A stretch of 64,000 bases of DNA from Druceiella hillmani (lineage: Eukaryota > Arthropoda > Insecta > Lepidoptera > Hepialidae): contig JAYKKI010000005.1 of the NCBI GenBank assembly GCA_039881145.1, positions 24,547,501-24,611,500 of the forward strand, written 5' to 3'. Every line of letters begins with the position of its first letter. Positions within the stretch are counted from its first letter, which is position 1. The notes below the pieces were generated by a model, which had not been told where the DNA came from, made no database searches, and saw only the letters and a program-made list of their open reading frames with translations. Both the position numbers and the translations under genes were made by a program. Shown one piece after another: positions 47,661 through 59,130 of the stretch.

Positions 47661-48419
47661 CAGTTTCATTTCAATGCTGAAAAATAGGAAGCTTAAAATA
47701 TTCTCTATTTATTTATTAAAAGAGAAAGAGTTCAATAGAAGGTCATGAATTTTCATGTTAGCATAATATAGGTAATTCCATATAGATTTTCCAATTAAAT
47801 TTCCAGAGTCCACTACTGCTATGAAAATTTAATTTGCAATATAATATGTTTAGAATACCACATATTATCCTTAGAAATTTAAAGCAGGCTACTAGTAGAT
47901 AAAACCGTCTTCCCGATTGTGAATAAAAATTCAGAAACTCATTAAGAATCAAAGAACATAAATTTCTCTGTTATAAAATTACCGATCACAAATATATTGC
48001 AGCTTCTTATTATATATTTTGCTATCTAATTTTTGCACACAATCTTTTTTATTTTTTTTATTTGTATACTTTTGGTGACGACCTATAACTATTGAGATTT
48101 AATTTTTTATAGTTTTCCCATGTAATTATGACAAATTTGTACGGTGTCATAGAACTTTCTTCAATGTTTTTTTTTATCGTGGTGCCTTTGTTTGAATAGA
48201 TTGAATAATACTGACGAATGTTTATTATTTACTATTTTTGTTATTACAATAATTTTGGAAGCTTAGTGTTTTGTCTGAAATTATAAATTCATACGACGAG
48301 ATTATAGAATACTTAGTTTGTCATATATCATTTAGTCATTATTTATTATTTCTCCCATTCTGCCTTGCAATCAATTCTTATATTATTACGTGTCTTTGGA
48401 ATCATCTAAACGATGTCTT

Positions 48420-48423
<4 letters not shown>
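47661..48423. other. AT-rich non-coding stretch
   Basis: Nothing recognised. Confidence 0.5.

Positions 48424-48514
<91 letters not shown>
48424..48514. repeat. (TA)n(TG)n microsatellite
   Basis: About 46 bp of TA, then about 38 bp of TG, then TATATATA. Confidence 0.98.
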
Positions 48515-49589
48515 GACATAATATTACTAGCCATATATTGACTTTGCTGTAAGATATTATATTTTGTGTTCAGAAAAAATATAGCTATTTTAAAGGTACC
48601 TACTTACCATAATTGATCGAGCTGTTTACTCGCTATGAGAAATTTAAAAAACTGTTATTTTGCGTGTATAAATTCCGAAAACCTAACACTAATTTTTGCG
48701 CAGTTGCGCAGAAAAAATTCTGGTGAAAATGATTTTTGTGTATCCCATCAAGTTGGATATCATTGCATAAGTTTTATAATATCCGCTTTTATCATATTTA
48801 CTATGTTTTTCGTCTTCTGTTTGCCAAGTAGCCCCTTTAATTTATCAACAATGGAACGCTGTCTTATATCGTACTCGACAAGCGCTTAGCTTCCCTTTAA
48901 TTTTTATTTTGATAAATTAACTAAATACTAATAATAAATTACTAAAATCTTGACAAAAAAATCACGAGAAAAGGTTTATATTTTTATTATTAATTATTTT
49001 TTTCATTAGAATTACAATGCGGCAAATTGTAAAATAACGATAATTGAATAGGTTTAAAGGAATTGAATAGGTTTAAACTTTGCTCTCTTTTTGAGAGTAA
49101 GTTTGTGATTGTGAAATATGGATTTCACCTCTCTTCCGATAGATCAGGTAGCCATCCGATAATCACATTTTGAGTTTCATAACCTAAATGTGATTATTAA
49201 TAGGGTAACTATTCATCAATCGAAACTTTAAAATAATTCCAGGCGAATAAATAATATTAGGGAATTTTGAAATTTATAGGTCCACAATTTAAGAATAGAA
49301 TGCTCTACATGTACTAACCAAGAAATAACTTTTTCGACCAATCTAATAAACTTATCATAATTAGTGTCTGCTATTCCGTTAAAAAAACAGTATTTGGTCG
49401 ACAATACCAAAATTTGTGTTTACAAAATAACGATGTGGCGTGTTTAAAATGAATTTTGTTTGAAAGCTTGGGGTATCTGCCATAATTTGAAATTAAAATT
49501 ACGTAATAAAATAGGTACTATAAGTTATATTTTGATGTCCAGAGAAGGTAAAATTAAATAAATGACGTAAAAAGATCGATTTTATACAG
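48515..49589. other. AT-rich stretch with weak repeat traces
   Basis: 48720-48790 (TTTTTGTGTATCCCATCAAG, GGATATCATTGCATAA) weakly resembles 55825-55880. A 20-bp direct duplication (AATTGAATAGGTTTAAA) lies at 49042-49078. The 84-residue plus frame (48635-48889) lies over the weak repeat match and is not called a gene. Confidence 0.45.
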
Positions 49590-50080
49590 CAAGTATGTGT
49601 ATTTACCTAAAAAGTATTTACTCAATATTTTTACAAAGCCTGATCAGGCTAATAAAAATCATTTATATTTTTTCCTGAGTAATCAGATTCTTACCTTACA
49701 TCTAAGTACCTATTTTGTCTCGATATTCTTATTTTATTTTTCCTTCTATACTATATTCATAAATTCCACGTCAATATGCTTCCCATTAATCTGAACCTTT
49801 TTGTATTATCAGTAAATGAAAGTACACAGTTATTGAGATCAAGAAACATGAATAATTATTTGGATCTCCAACTTTGTATGTAGCTCATAATACACTGGGA
49901 GTGTACCATTTCAAACAGTCATCAAAATTGGTCCATAAATACCGGAGATCCGATCTAACATAAAAAATACAGTCGAATTGAGAACGCCTTCCGTTTTTGT
50001 AGTCAGTTAACGATTATTTTCTTTCTCCAAATTATATATGAAATGCATTTAACGAAAAAAAGCATTTTAGAGTTTTTTTG
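49590..50080 (+). repeat. Lepidopteran repeat with CAGTCGAATTGAGAAC tail (pair with 20160-21560)
   Basis: ATCAAAATTGGTCCATAAAT, CCGGAGATCCGATCTAACAT and ATACAGTCGAATTGAGAACG closely follow the known moth and butterfly repeat end. Upstream text from 49590 matches 20180-20540. Confidence 0.75.
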
Positions 50081-52253
50081 CTCTAAAGCTTTTTAGAGAA
50101 AATTACCGCATCTTTACAATTGTCAGCACTTATTTGAAAAATATAAAAATATTCAAGATTTATTTTTTTTTCAACTTGTACATAAGTAAAAGATTGATAG
50201 GCAATATATTTTCAATGCCAAAAAAAATATTGTTATTTTTAATAAAAATAATACCATGCATCCTTAAATATTAATAAGTTTGGCACTTTGTTATTTTTAT
50301 GTATAAGGTACATCAGTTACTGATTAATTTAACTGTTTACAAATAACACCTCACTGTTAAATCGCATATTGTTCAGATTTAATAAAGTTAGTTTTGATGC
50401 CATATGGTGCATCATTATTATTACGCTCGTAGAGATGTTCTCTCGTGGTGTACCTCGGTTGAACTGAGTGCCAGCCGGATCGTCTACTAACCTTTATGAG
50501 CGTCGCTTTCTTGCTGTCCTAGCATAAGGCTACAGTAATACTGCCAGCGGCAGTTGATAGTTGTCCAACTTGATGTGTTTAGCCGTTCTAAACAAAAAAC
50601 AAATTACTTTGCCATTTTTAAATGACGAGTTCCAACAAAAATGAAAAAAAAACTGTCTTCATTCGTACCAATAAGCACATAAGCATTTCTTTATAATACA
50701 CAACGTATTAACATTATTATATAATTCCTAATAATTTTATTTCAAATATTGATAATTTACAGATATTTGTTTAGACAAATATCCAAATATGTGAAAAAAT
50801 ACCAGACAGAGATGATCGTTACTTTTAATGTTCATTATTCCAAGTGGCTTTAGAATTTCTAATTGCATAAATTTCAAATATAAACATTTGCAGAAAAAAT
50901 ACGACTTTAGCTGCTAAAGTAAACTCTATTGCTGCCTTACATTACAATTAAAAATCGGAAAAAGGCTTGTAATAATATAAACTTAATATAATATAGTTCG
51001 ACAAGTGTCCATTGAACTAATGTAAATTTTGGTCTTATAAATGCTTATTAAGAGTTTCGTACAAATATTATTGAATATCGTCTATTATCTCAAAACAAAT
51101 TTAAAAGCTTCAATTCACATATTTTTTCTATTTTATCAGTACATTTGATACATTTAAATATATTAACCTCTCCGGTATATGTACTCTTATAATACAAACA
51201 TCTATTCCTTTGAAATATGTTTTCATCGAATCGAATCATGCAGTTCATCAAATTATTAACAAATCTTAAAATATAAGCAGTCACTTTATATTATAAATAA
51301 GGGATATTGCAATAGTAAATAATATAAATAATAGAGTACACAATAAATGCAAGCGCGACGAAGTGTTATCTGTTGCAGTCATCTGTCAGTGTATTAATGT
51401 TCAGTGTAAATAATTAACATCATAATACATTTGCGTTGTGCAATGATAAATGTATTGTAATTATTATCTTTTAGACACAAGAAATTGCACATTCTTAATA
51501 AAAAAATTAGTAAAAATACAAAACAAAATAAAAACATTTTCCAACAACAAATAACAAATGCAATATTAATATATTAATGACATTGAAAAAGTAACTCTTG
51601 TTTAAACAAGAATAACTTAATGCTTTGGCCACGATATTTTAAATCTATTACTTTTATAGCTTTAAACAATGAACTTAATCATTTCAGTGTTACTTTTTAC
51701 TTTTACAGTCTTAAATGAGAGAATGCAAGCATAATCGCTGTCAGTTTTCAATTTAATCAACTTACAAACCAATTTTATTCACCGTGGTTATGATTTTATA
51801 ATATTGTTTTGTTATTGTATTGCGTGATACAATAAGAAAACAGAAAGACCACTTTTGTTTTATAATAATTGTTTAACTATAAAATATTATATCAGTTTAA
51901 TTTAAAAATATACAACGTTCGATTATTCAGTTTACTTTCTGCGCGTTGAAGGAACATCAAATTAATATAATGTGCAAGCAATATGAAAAGATAAAATAAT
52001 CGACAAAACTAATAAAATAAAATAAAATAATCGTAAAAATAATTACTTCCGAGCACTACATATGTAAAAAATACACCATAATTCGTTAATTTGTTTCTAG
52101 TTTTTTCGTACTTATTTTAAAACTGTGGTCATTACTAAATAACTGGAAGAAATTGACCATCTCGTTTCTTATTAGAAACCATAGTTCTTTATTGTGTAGA
52201 TTTTTAATAATTTATTATCACACAGTTCTTTCGGTATTTATATTTGATCTCTG
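50081..52253. other. AT-rich desert
   Basis: No gene recognised. One balanced-composition patch at 50425-50590 (contains CCTCGGTTGAACTGAGTGCC and CTGCCAGCGGCAG) stands out but I cannot identify it. Confidence 0.5.
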
Positions 52254-53382
52254 TTCTCATATTGAAATTTCATTGTTTTTTCTGAGTATTTCTAATATCT
52301 TTCTGAGTATTTCTGCTAGTAAGTGGGATGTGTAAATTTGAAGAAGTATGTACTTATTTCTTAAAAATCCTTAGATAAGTATAATATGTCCTTCACAGGG
52401 GAACTTTCCCAGTCAATAGGTTTTATTTATGTTCACAAATGTGACTATTTAGTTGTCTTCATAACATAATTTAGGTTAAATACTTTTTTAAAACACATAA
52501 GAAACAAACGAAAAAATGATTGAGATTGTTCTCGTCATAATCACATTACCAAATCTGATAAAGCAAAAACAAGGAAACTAAATGTATAAAACAATTTATT
52601 TACTTAAAAAAATAATCGATTTTTTTCAATCTTCTATCCAATGGTATCACTAACGTACAAATATATTTATGTAATAAATAACATATCTTTCAAAAAGTAA
52701 TAAAAGCATATCTTTCAAAAAGTAAAAAAATATGAAGAAATCGCATTACGCAATTAGTGCGGCATTTGCCTTAGAAAGGCCGCAGCGCTTTGCGACTCGT
52801 GTTTTTAGTACTCTCCGACGTTAGTAATGAATGGAAATGACTGCTTAAGTCCTTTACGAACCGACAGAGGGAGGATGTTTTTATTTAATTTCATTTTGTA
52901 GCATATTTAACATCACGAGTCGTCCCTTGGTTATATCTGGCGTTGTCGCATCTATGGTGACGTTCGCGTCGCTTGGACTTTATTCAATTATCTGATTCTT
53001 TTATGAGTTCAGCTTCTTCTCTCTATTGTAGTAGGTTGGGTGAAGAGTTTAAGGGGATGCTGGAGTTTTGTTTATTACTATTTATATATTAAAGCATTTT
53101 TTTTAGTAGTAAATAAAAAATCAATAACGCTGTAACGAAATATTAGGAGCATTCACAATTGAACCAAGCGTATGCGGTTTCTAATACCGCTTGGAATTAG
53201 AAACCGTATAGTCTTGGTCGTATACGTTTGGCTAGAGCGTGAATGCTTGCATTCGCACTCTAAGCAAGCGTATGCCGGTGTCTAATACCGCTTGGTATTA
53301 AAAACCGTATAGTCTTGGTTGTGAAAATATTATCGAATTGAAAAGAAAATCTAATTAAAAAACAATAAAATATAAAAAGATA
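52254..53382 (+). repeat. About 1.1-kb tandem repeat, copy A
   Basis: Co-linear with 53476-54491 (starts 1222 bp apart). Shared text includes TCTCATATTGAAATTTCATT, AGGGGAACTTTCCCAGTCAA, AGGCCGCAGCG, AGTACTCTCCGACGTT, GGCGTTGTCGCATCTATGGT and GAGTTTAAGGGGATGCTGGA. It differs from copy B by an extra fold-back segment near its end and scattered changes. No shared coding frame. Confidence 0.9.
53162..53335. repeat. About 170-bp fold-back (nested inverted repeats) in copy A
   Basis: AACCAAGCGTATGCGG..TCTAATACCGCTTGG..ATTAGAAACCGTATAGTCTT..GGCTAGAGCGTGAATG, loop CTTG (about 53246-53249), then CATTCGCACTCTAAGCAAGC..TCTAATACCGCTTGGTATTA..ACCGTATAGTCTTGGTT. Each half also contains the shorter palindrome seen once in copy B, so copy A looks like an inverted duplication of it. 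Confidence 0.8.
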
Positions 53383-53475
53383 TCATTAACGTAAAACTGA
53401 AGCTCCATTTACCATTTAGCTAGCCAAGCCACTTTAACGAAATATCATGATTCAAAATTTTATAATCTCTTTTAT
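53383..53475 (+). repeat. Short spacer with repeat tail
   Basis: ATATCATTAACGTAAAACTG and AGCCACTTTAACGAAATATC match 55852-55905. Confidence 0.65.
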
Positions 53476-54491
53476 GTTCTCATATTGAAATTTCATTGTT
53501 TTTTCTGAGTATTTCTAATATCTTTCTGAGTATTTCTGCTAGTAAGTGGAATGTGTAATTTTGAAGAAGTATGTACTTATTTCTTAAAAATCCTTAGATA
53601 AGTATAATATGTCTTTCACAGGGGAACTTTCCCAGTCAATAGGTTTTATTTATGTTCACAAATGTAACTATTTAGTTGTCATAACATAATTTAAATTAAA
53701 GACTTTTTAAAAGATCCATTAGAAAGAAACCAAAAAGTGAATGGGATTGTTCAGTTCATAACCACATTACCAAATTTGAAAGTGAAACAACAAAAGAACT
53801 TAATTTATGAAACAAGTTATTTACTTAAAAAATAGTTTATGAGTAATAGGTTATTTTCAGTTTTCTGTCCAATGGTATCGTTAATGTACAAATACGTATA
53901 CGTTATAATTAACATATCTTTCAAAAAGTAAAAAAATATAAAGAAATCGCATTCCGCAATTAGTGCGACATTTCCCTTAGAAAGGCCGCAGCGTTTTGCG
54001 AGTCGTGTTTTTAGTACTCTCCGACGTTCGTAATGAATGGAAATGACTGCTTAAGTCCTTTATGAACCGGCAGAGAGAGAATGTTTTTATTTAATATCAT
54101 TTTGTAGCATATTTAACATCACGAGCCGTCCTTTGATTATGTCTGGCGTTGTCGCATCTATGGTGACGTTCGCGTCGCTTGGACTTTATTCAATTTTCTG
54201 ATTCTTTTATGAGTTCAGCTTCTTCTCTCTATTGTAGTAGGTTGGGTGAAGAGTTTAAGGGGATGCTGGAGTTTTGTTTATTACTATTTATATATTAAAG
54301 CAGTTTTTTTAGTAGTAAATAAAAAAATCAATAACGCTGTAACGAAATATTAGGAGCATTCACAATTGAACCAAGCGTATGCGGTTTCTAATACCGCTTG
54401 GTATTAGAAGCCGTATAGTCTTGGTTGCAAAAGTATTATCGAATTGAATAAAAAATCAAATTAAAAAAAAACAATAAAATGTAAAAAGATT
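53476..54491 (+). repeat. About 1.0-kb tandem repeat, copy B
   Basis: See copy A at 52254-53382. A third, partial relative is at 22340-22720. Confidence 0.9.
54369..54426. repeat. 58-bp palindrome in copy B
   Basis: AACCAAGCGTATGCGG, TTTCTAATACC, GCTT, GGTATTAGAAG, CCGTATAGTCTTGGTT: arms complementary except for a few positions, with loop GCTT. Looks like a minimal fold-back element. Confidence 0.85.
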
Positions 54492-54614
54492 CGCTGTAAA
54501 GGATATGTAAAAATTATCTGATCTTTTCATAATTTAAAACTTCAAAGTAATATTTAATAAAAAATATAAATCTATCCATTATTTGATAGACATTTAAATG
54601 ATCATAGAATGGTG

Positions 54615-54671
54615 TTTGAATACTATGCAGTGATACATTGAAATTCAATGTATCACTGCACAGTATTCAAA
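54615..54671. repeat. 57-bp near-perfect palindrome
   Basis: Arms 54615-54642 and 54644-54671 around a single central A (54643), 27 of 28 positions paired. The core reads GCAGTGATACATTGAA then A then TTCAATGTATCACTGC. Confidence 0.93.
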
Positions 54672-54786
54672 TAAGAACTATATTCAAAAACATTTGTCAT
54701 TTCTAATTTGTATTCCAACTAAGCTTTTGTATAATTGATATTTTAGTAGTTTTATTGGATCTATATAACTATTAGCATTATAATCT

Positions 54787-54845
54787 ATCAATAAACAATA
54801 ACCATGAATGGATTACAAATCAATAAACAATAACCATGAATGGAT
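54787..54845. repeat. 27-bp direct repeat, 32-bp step
   Basis: ATCAATAAACAATAACCATG...GGAT at 54787-54813 and again exactly at 54819-54845. Confidence 0.93.
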
Positions 54846-54863
54846 GACGGAGACGTTCGTAAG

Positions 54864-55160
54864 AATGACCGAGTTCACAATTAAATGAAACTACGTGATG
54901 TAGTATTATTTCTACTTTCTTGAAGTTCTTTACTACCGTTTCCGCTATTGTACTTGAAACATATAAATGCTGTTGGATGTTCCTAAGAGTTAATCTTTAC
55001 TAATAGCCCACCTGAATATGTTGTAATATAACGAAACCTAGGTCGTGGTAAAGAACTTAAAGAAAGTAGAAATAATACTACATAACGTAGTTTCATTTAA
55101 TTGCGAATAATGAATTTATACAAAATTAATGCCAAATATATTCAATAAATGACCGAGTTC
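54864..55160 (+). mobile_element. Short retroelement copy D: 13-bp target-site duplication, inverted arms, hammerhead-like core
   Basis: AATGACCGAGTTC at 54864-54876 is repeated exactly at 55148-55160 around a 271-bp insertion (54877-55147). The left arm (54877-54934: CACAATTAAATGAAACTACG...AAGTTCTTTAC) is the reverse complement of the right arm (about 55048-55105), about 55 of 58 positions. A spacer and the hammerhead-like core lie between. The 3' tail (TACAAAATTAATGCCAAATA...) is shared with copies A and C. The size, tail, target-site duplication and inversion fit a non-autonomous, reverse-transcribed element of Penelope-like type. Confidence 0.8.
55008..55048 (+). ncRNA. Hammerhead-ribozyme-like motif (copy D, one core change)
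   Basis: CCAC (55008-55011), CTGAATA (55012-55018; G8 of the consensus CTGANGA is T here), T, stem II GTTGT-AAT-ATAAC (55020-55032, with one pair now G-U), GAAA (55033-55036), stem III CCTAGG (55037-55042), TC (55043-55044), GTGG (55045-55048). The G8 change should abolish or greatly reduce cleavage. Confidence 0.45.
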
Positions 55161-55554
55161 GTAATAATATACATAAACATTGAAAAATTTGATGCAGAAA
55201 CATGATGCATTTTGCAAACGTGGCTACTCGATAAATTGCAGATAACATCCTAGTAAAATTTGGAAGTAATTGTAGAAGCTACGTGTTTTAATTTCGTCAT
55301 GTAGAAATTAATCACTCAAAAAACATATGATGTTGTTTTATTACCTGCACACTTTATGCTTGAGAGAAAGTGTTAAAATACCAAAAAATATTTTAATTTG
55401 CATTAAACAATTTAAAATTATTATGGTGATTTGAAAGTTGTCTTTGGATAAAATCATTAAGAAGAAGAATACTTCCGATTTATTTTTATTATTCTTTTGT
55501 ACTTGTTTCATTTTATTCAATATGAATGCGCGTACAAAAATATATGCTTACTAA
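55161..55554. other. AT-rich spacer
   Basis: Nothing recognised. Confidence 0.5.
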
Positions 55555-55930
55555 CACATATAGGAAAAATTACATGACATAATAGGTATATTTTGCCAAT
55601 CCGATTCATCTTTTAAATCTTTTAGGCTTTCGTAGTGAAACAAAGAACCCTAATAACTACGTCATTCCCCCCCCCCCCTTCCGTCCATCCACCTATCACG
55701 GCATCACAATTCTCATAGTTTTACCGCTATATGCATGAAATTGCAAGTACATTACTCATAAGGAAATCTCCTTTAATAAGAAGTAAACAATTTAAAAGAA
55801 AAATTGAACGCAGTGAAAGGGGTAATTTGTTGTGCATCCCATCGAACGGAATATCATTAACGTAAAATTGAAATACCATTTTCAAGCCACTTTGGGGAAA
55901 TATTATGCTTTAAAATGATAAACAGTGCCT
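55555..55930 (+). repeat. Lepidopteran GTCCGTCC-type repeat fragment with 12-bp poly-C
   Basis: TTTCGTAGTGAAACAAAGAA, CCGTCCATCCACCTATCACG, ATATGCATGAAATTGCAAGT and ATCATTAACGTAAAATTGAA align with 23445-23580 and 53383-53440. A run of 12 C lies at 55667-55678, replacing part of the usual GTCCGTCCGTCC. Confidence 0.7.
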
Positions 55931-58590
55931 CCTCCTCTCTTTAATTTTTCAACTATTGCTTTAAAAAATCTCGAAAATTTCTAGATAATTTTTAATTAGA
56001 ACTTTCAAGTAAAATTATTGTGATAAACCTCCATGTTCTAATATGATTTTGTGTGATTTTTAGGATAGAATATGGGAAAAACAGAATATTTTTAGTTTCG
56101 ACATACCCGTCCAATCTATCTATCACTTTTTGTAAACGTTTTTTTATAGATTCCTTAATCGATACCTTAAAATTATAAAATCTTAACAGAGACATTTTTA
56201 CCTTTTCGTGCATGAAAATATTCTTTTTCTTATTCTTTTACAGATTTGCATTTTATCATTTATTCATTTAAATCGTTACACCACTTATAGCTTACTCACA
56301 ATACGTTAAGCAAGTTATTGTGGTACACAAACCATTACATATCAGACAATTAGACAAAACAACGGTCAACATACAATGAATAAATAACCAATTAAATACT
56401 GAGCCGGGCGTAATCCACTTAAATATTTCACGTTCTTGATTCTTAAGACGCGAATTCAATTGGAGAGGAAAACAATATAGAGGAAACATAATAGAGGAAA
56501 ACAATATGAGATGGATCAATGCCTATAAGATAGCGTTAAGTAAATTAAGAGCGCGGATCGTAAACGGACGTCGGTACGGCTATGAGGAATATGAAATGAT
56601 GGATATTTTCATACTCGTGCATAAGAGTTCATGATAAAAAACGATAGCATTTTACCTGTTAACGTTTTGAACAAACGCAAGGCTAGGTACATCTCTTTTC
56701 TTACGTGCAAAGAGTTATAGCTAACCATTGCGGAAAGGAAAACACGAGGTACATATGAGGATGGTAGCCATAATTTTTTAAAATAAATATATTTTCTTCA
56801 ATATAATTATGTAAATTTTCTTATATGGAGACAAAATAACTGAATTTCTAATTTACTATGGACAAGAGTACCAAACGAAACCTTAAAGTTATATTAAAAT
56901 TAAATTAAAATTCTACTGACAGTTTTTTTTCATTTTTAAGTGCTGCTTAAAAAATTTAGCACCCTTCTTTTATGTTCAACAATGGATTTGAAATATCTGA
57001 AATAATTCTAAATATAAATAATTAGAAATTTCAAATTATTCCGTTATCTTGCATTAACAGTTTTAAAAGATGTAGACAACTATGGAAATCTATTTGACAT
57101 CTCTCAACGCGTGCTTGGCCGATATATTTATACAAGGCAAATTATGTAAATAATATGCATTAATACAGTAATACATTTTTTAATAGCTCGTATGACACAC
57201 TCTTAGGATTAGTCCTTTCTCTAAAATTAGAATGATACTTTCATTATTGTTTGTAAACTTATAATTTTTTACATCTCGCTTATTGTAAACACATTAAAAT
57301 AGGAGATATTTGAATATATTGATGAGTACACGAGAAACAATTTGTAACTCAATAAAAATCAATAGATAGTTAGCAGATTTTGGTTTTAAATTATTCGGAA
57401 ATGTATACATTATTGTGGAAATTATAATTCATATATTTCTATTATTATGTCTTTTTTATTAGATGCAACTTATTGAATGCAATCAACAATTAAACGGTCG
57501 ATCACCTGTATGCATATATTATATATTTTAAACTGTAAAATCTCGATTACGTTTAACGCTAGCGATTGTTGACCTTTGCGTTGGGGCGAATGAACGTGCA
57601 TTCTAACCTTGATCAACAAAGGTGTCGTCGACTGCATTTGACTGAAGAACATAAATTTGAACCTGTTTTCCTTATACGATTTAGATGCAAAATATAGTAT
57701 GTCGTAGATATTATATTTATATGGGGTCAGTTTTATGAACTTTTATTGTAAATAAAATCTCTATCGTTAATTAAATATAATTGACACATTTAGTTATCCT
57801 TATTCACTGTTTAATTTGTATCATCTCGGAGATTTATTACGATCAACGTTAAAAGAATATCCAAAATATTTAGTACATTTGGTTTGGATTAAGGTATGTT
57901 TTTCGTGAATAGTACTTTAACATGATTTGTTTCAATATTACATATCCAGTAGCAGCGAACTTGACTCGTTATCAAAGTCGTTTAACGATAATGTCTTCAA
58001 CTTACAGCAGAGTAATGTACACACTTGTACCCATTATTTATCTTATTTCAAACCCATTATAAAATGATACCGCTTAGTAAAATTGAAAAACCAAACTGAA
58101 ATTAGTCTTCTTCATAAATGGTATGAATTTTGAGCAGAAACTATGGGAAAATGGCTCGCTTGTTATAATATAAAATTATATTTAATATGAAAATACACTC
58201 AAAAGACCGTGGCAGTAAAGTTTTCATTACATGATTTGATTACTAATCATTTTTAAACGGGATGCATTATTTTTCATTAAAATAAATACTATTGTGAATT
58301 ATTGTACATAAATATTTCACGTCAATAATTTTCACGTCAAACATCAACATGTTAGTTGAGTGACTTATAAGCACTCATTTGTTTGAAATATTAAATATTG
58401 TTTAAATTACACATAGTTATTATATAAGAGTTAAGATTTAGGAATTTTTATATTTAAGAATGAAGATTAGAGGCATATGAAAAATATGAGACCATATATG
58501 TCATAGTAAATAATCGTTATGAATCCAGAGTGTTACTAAACAAAGATAAAAATTAGTTCATTAAAGTTAAAACCAAGGATCAGGAAATGA
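55931..58590. other. AT-rich desert
   Basis: No gene recognised. Minus frames at 55992-56213, 56292-56519 and 57470-57652 carry no motif I know. A brief CG-containing patch lies at 56546-56575. Confidence 0.5.
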
Positions 58591-58758
58591 ATATGTGTGT
58601 GTGTAGGTGTGTGCGTGTGCATGTATGTATGCGTGTACGTGTACGCATACGTATGAACGTGTGCGCATAACTATGCACATGTTCGCGTACGTGTGCACGT
58701 GCACTTGTATCTTTGCGTATGCGTGTGCATATGTGTGTGTGTGTGTATGCATTTATGC
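58591..58758. repeat. Degenerate alternating purine-pyrimidine tract (GT/CA/CG-rich)
   Basis: About 168 bp almost entirely alternating purine and pyrimidine (GTGTGTGCGTGTGCATGTAT, GTACGTGTACGCATACGTAT, GTGCACGTGCAC ...), far less regular than the simple microsatellites elsewhere. Three frames cross it (58567-58882) and are artefacts, rich in H, T, Y, A and C. Confidence 0.9.
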
Positions 58759-58778
58759 TAAGATCGAAATACAAACAA

Positions 58779-58840
58779 TTCATAACGTGTATGAGCACCT
58801 TTTAAATTTAAATTTAAAAGGTGCTCATAAACGTTATGAA
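58779..58840. repeat. 62-bp near-perfect palindrome, no spacer
   Basis: Arms 58779-58809 and 58810-58840 pair at 30 of 31 positions. The central 38 bp (58791-58828, ATGAGCACCTTTTAAATTT and its reverse complement) are perfect. Confidence 0.95.
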
Positions 58841-59034
58841 GTGTTTAATATAAGTTTATATTTGAACTCCGCAAGTTTTTAAAAACAAATAAAACATATT
58901 ACAGAAACAAAAACTTGTCAATAAAATTTTGAGTAGCAGTGCTTTGAAACGACTAACGTTAAATCATTTTTTCGTAACCTGTCATTGAAATTATTTTCTG
59001 TAACATCTAATATTGAATGAAAATAACCTGGTAA

Positions 59035-59130
59035 AGTCGCGGGAAGCCAATGGGTGCAGTGGATCCACGGGTGAGACCTATGTTCAACAGTGGACGTCTT
59101 GCGACGTCCACTAATGATGATGAGTTGGAA
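59035..59130 (+). mobile_element. RTE-type LINE 3' end
   Basis: The frame from 59070 reads GETYVQQWTSCDVH* (stop at 59112-59114), matching the GEAYVQQWTS C-terminus of lepidopteran RTE LINEs, and is followed by AATGATGATGAG. GTGGACGTC-TTGC-GACGTCCAC (59090-59111) forms a perfect hairpin. Only the last few codons and the tail remain. Confidence 0.75.

Noticed and set aside
55667..55678. Run of 12 C as a possible G-quadruplex site
   Set aside because: A single run inside a decayed GTCCGTCC-type repeat; likely slippage or a base-calling artefact rather than a functional element.
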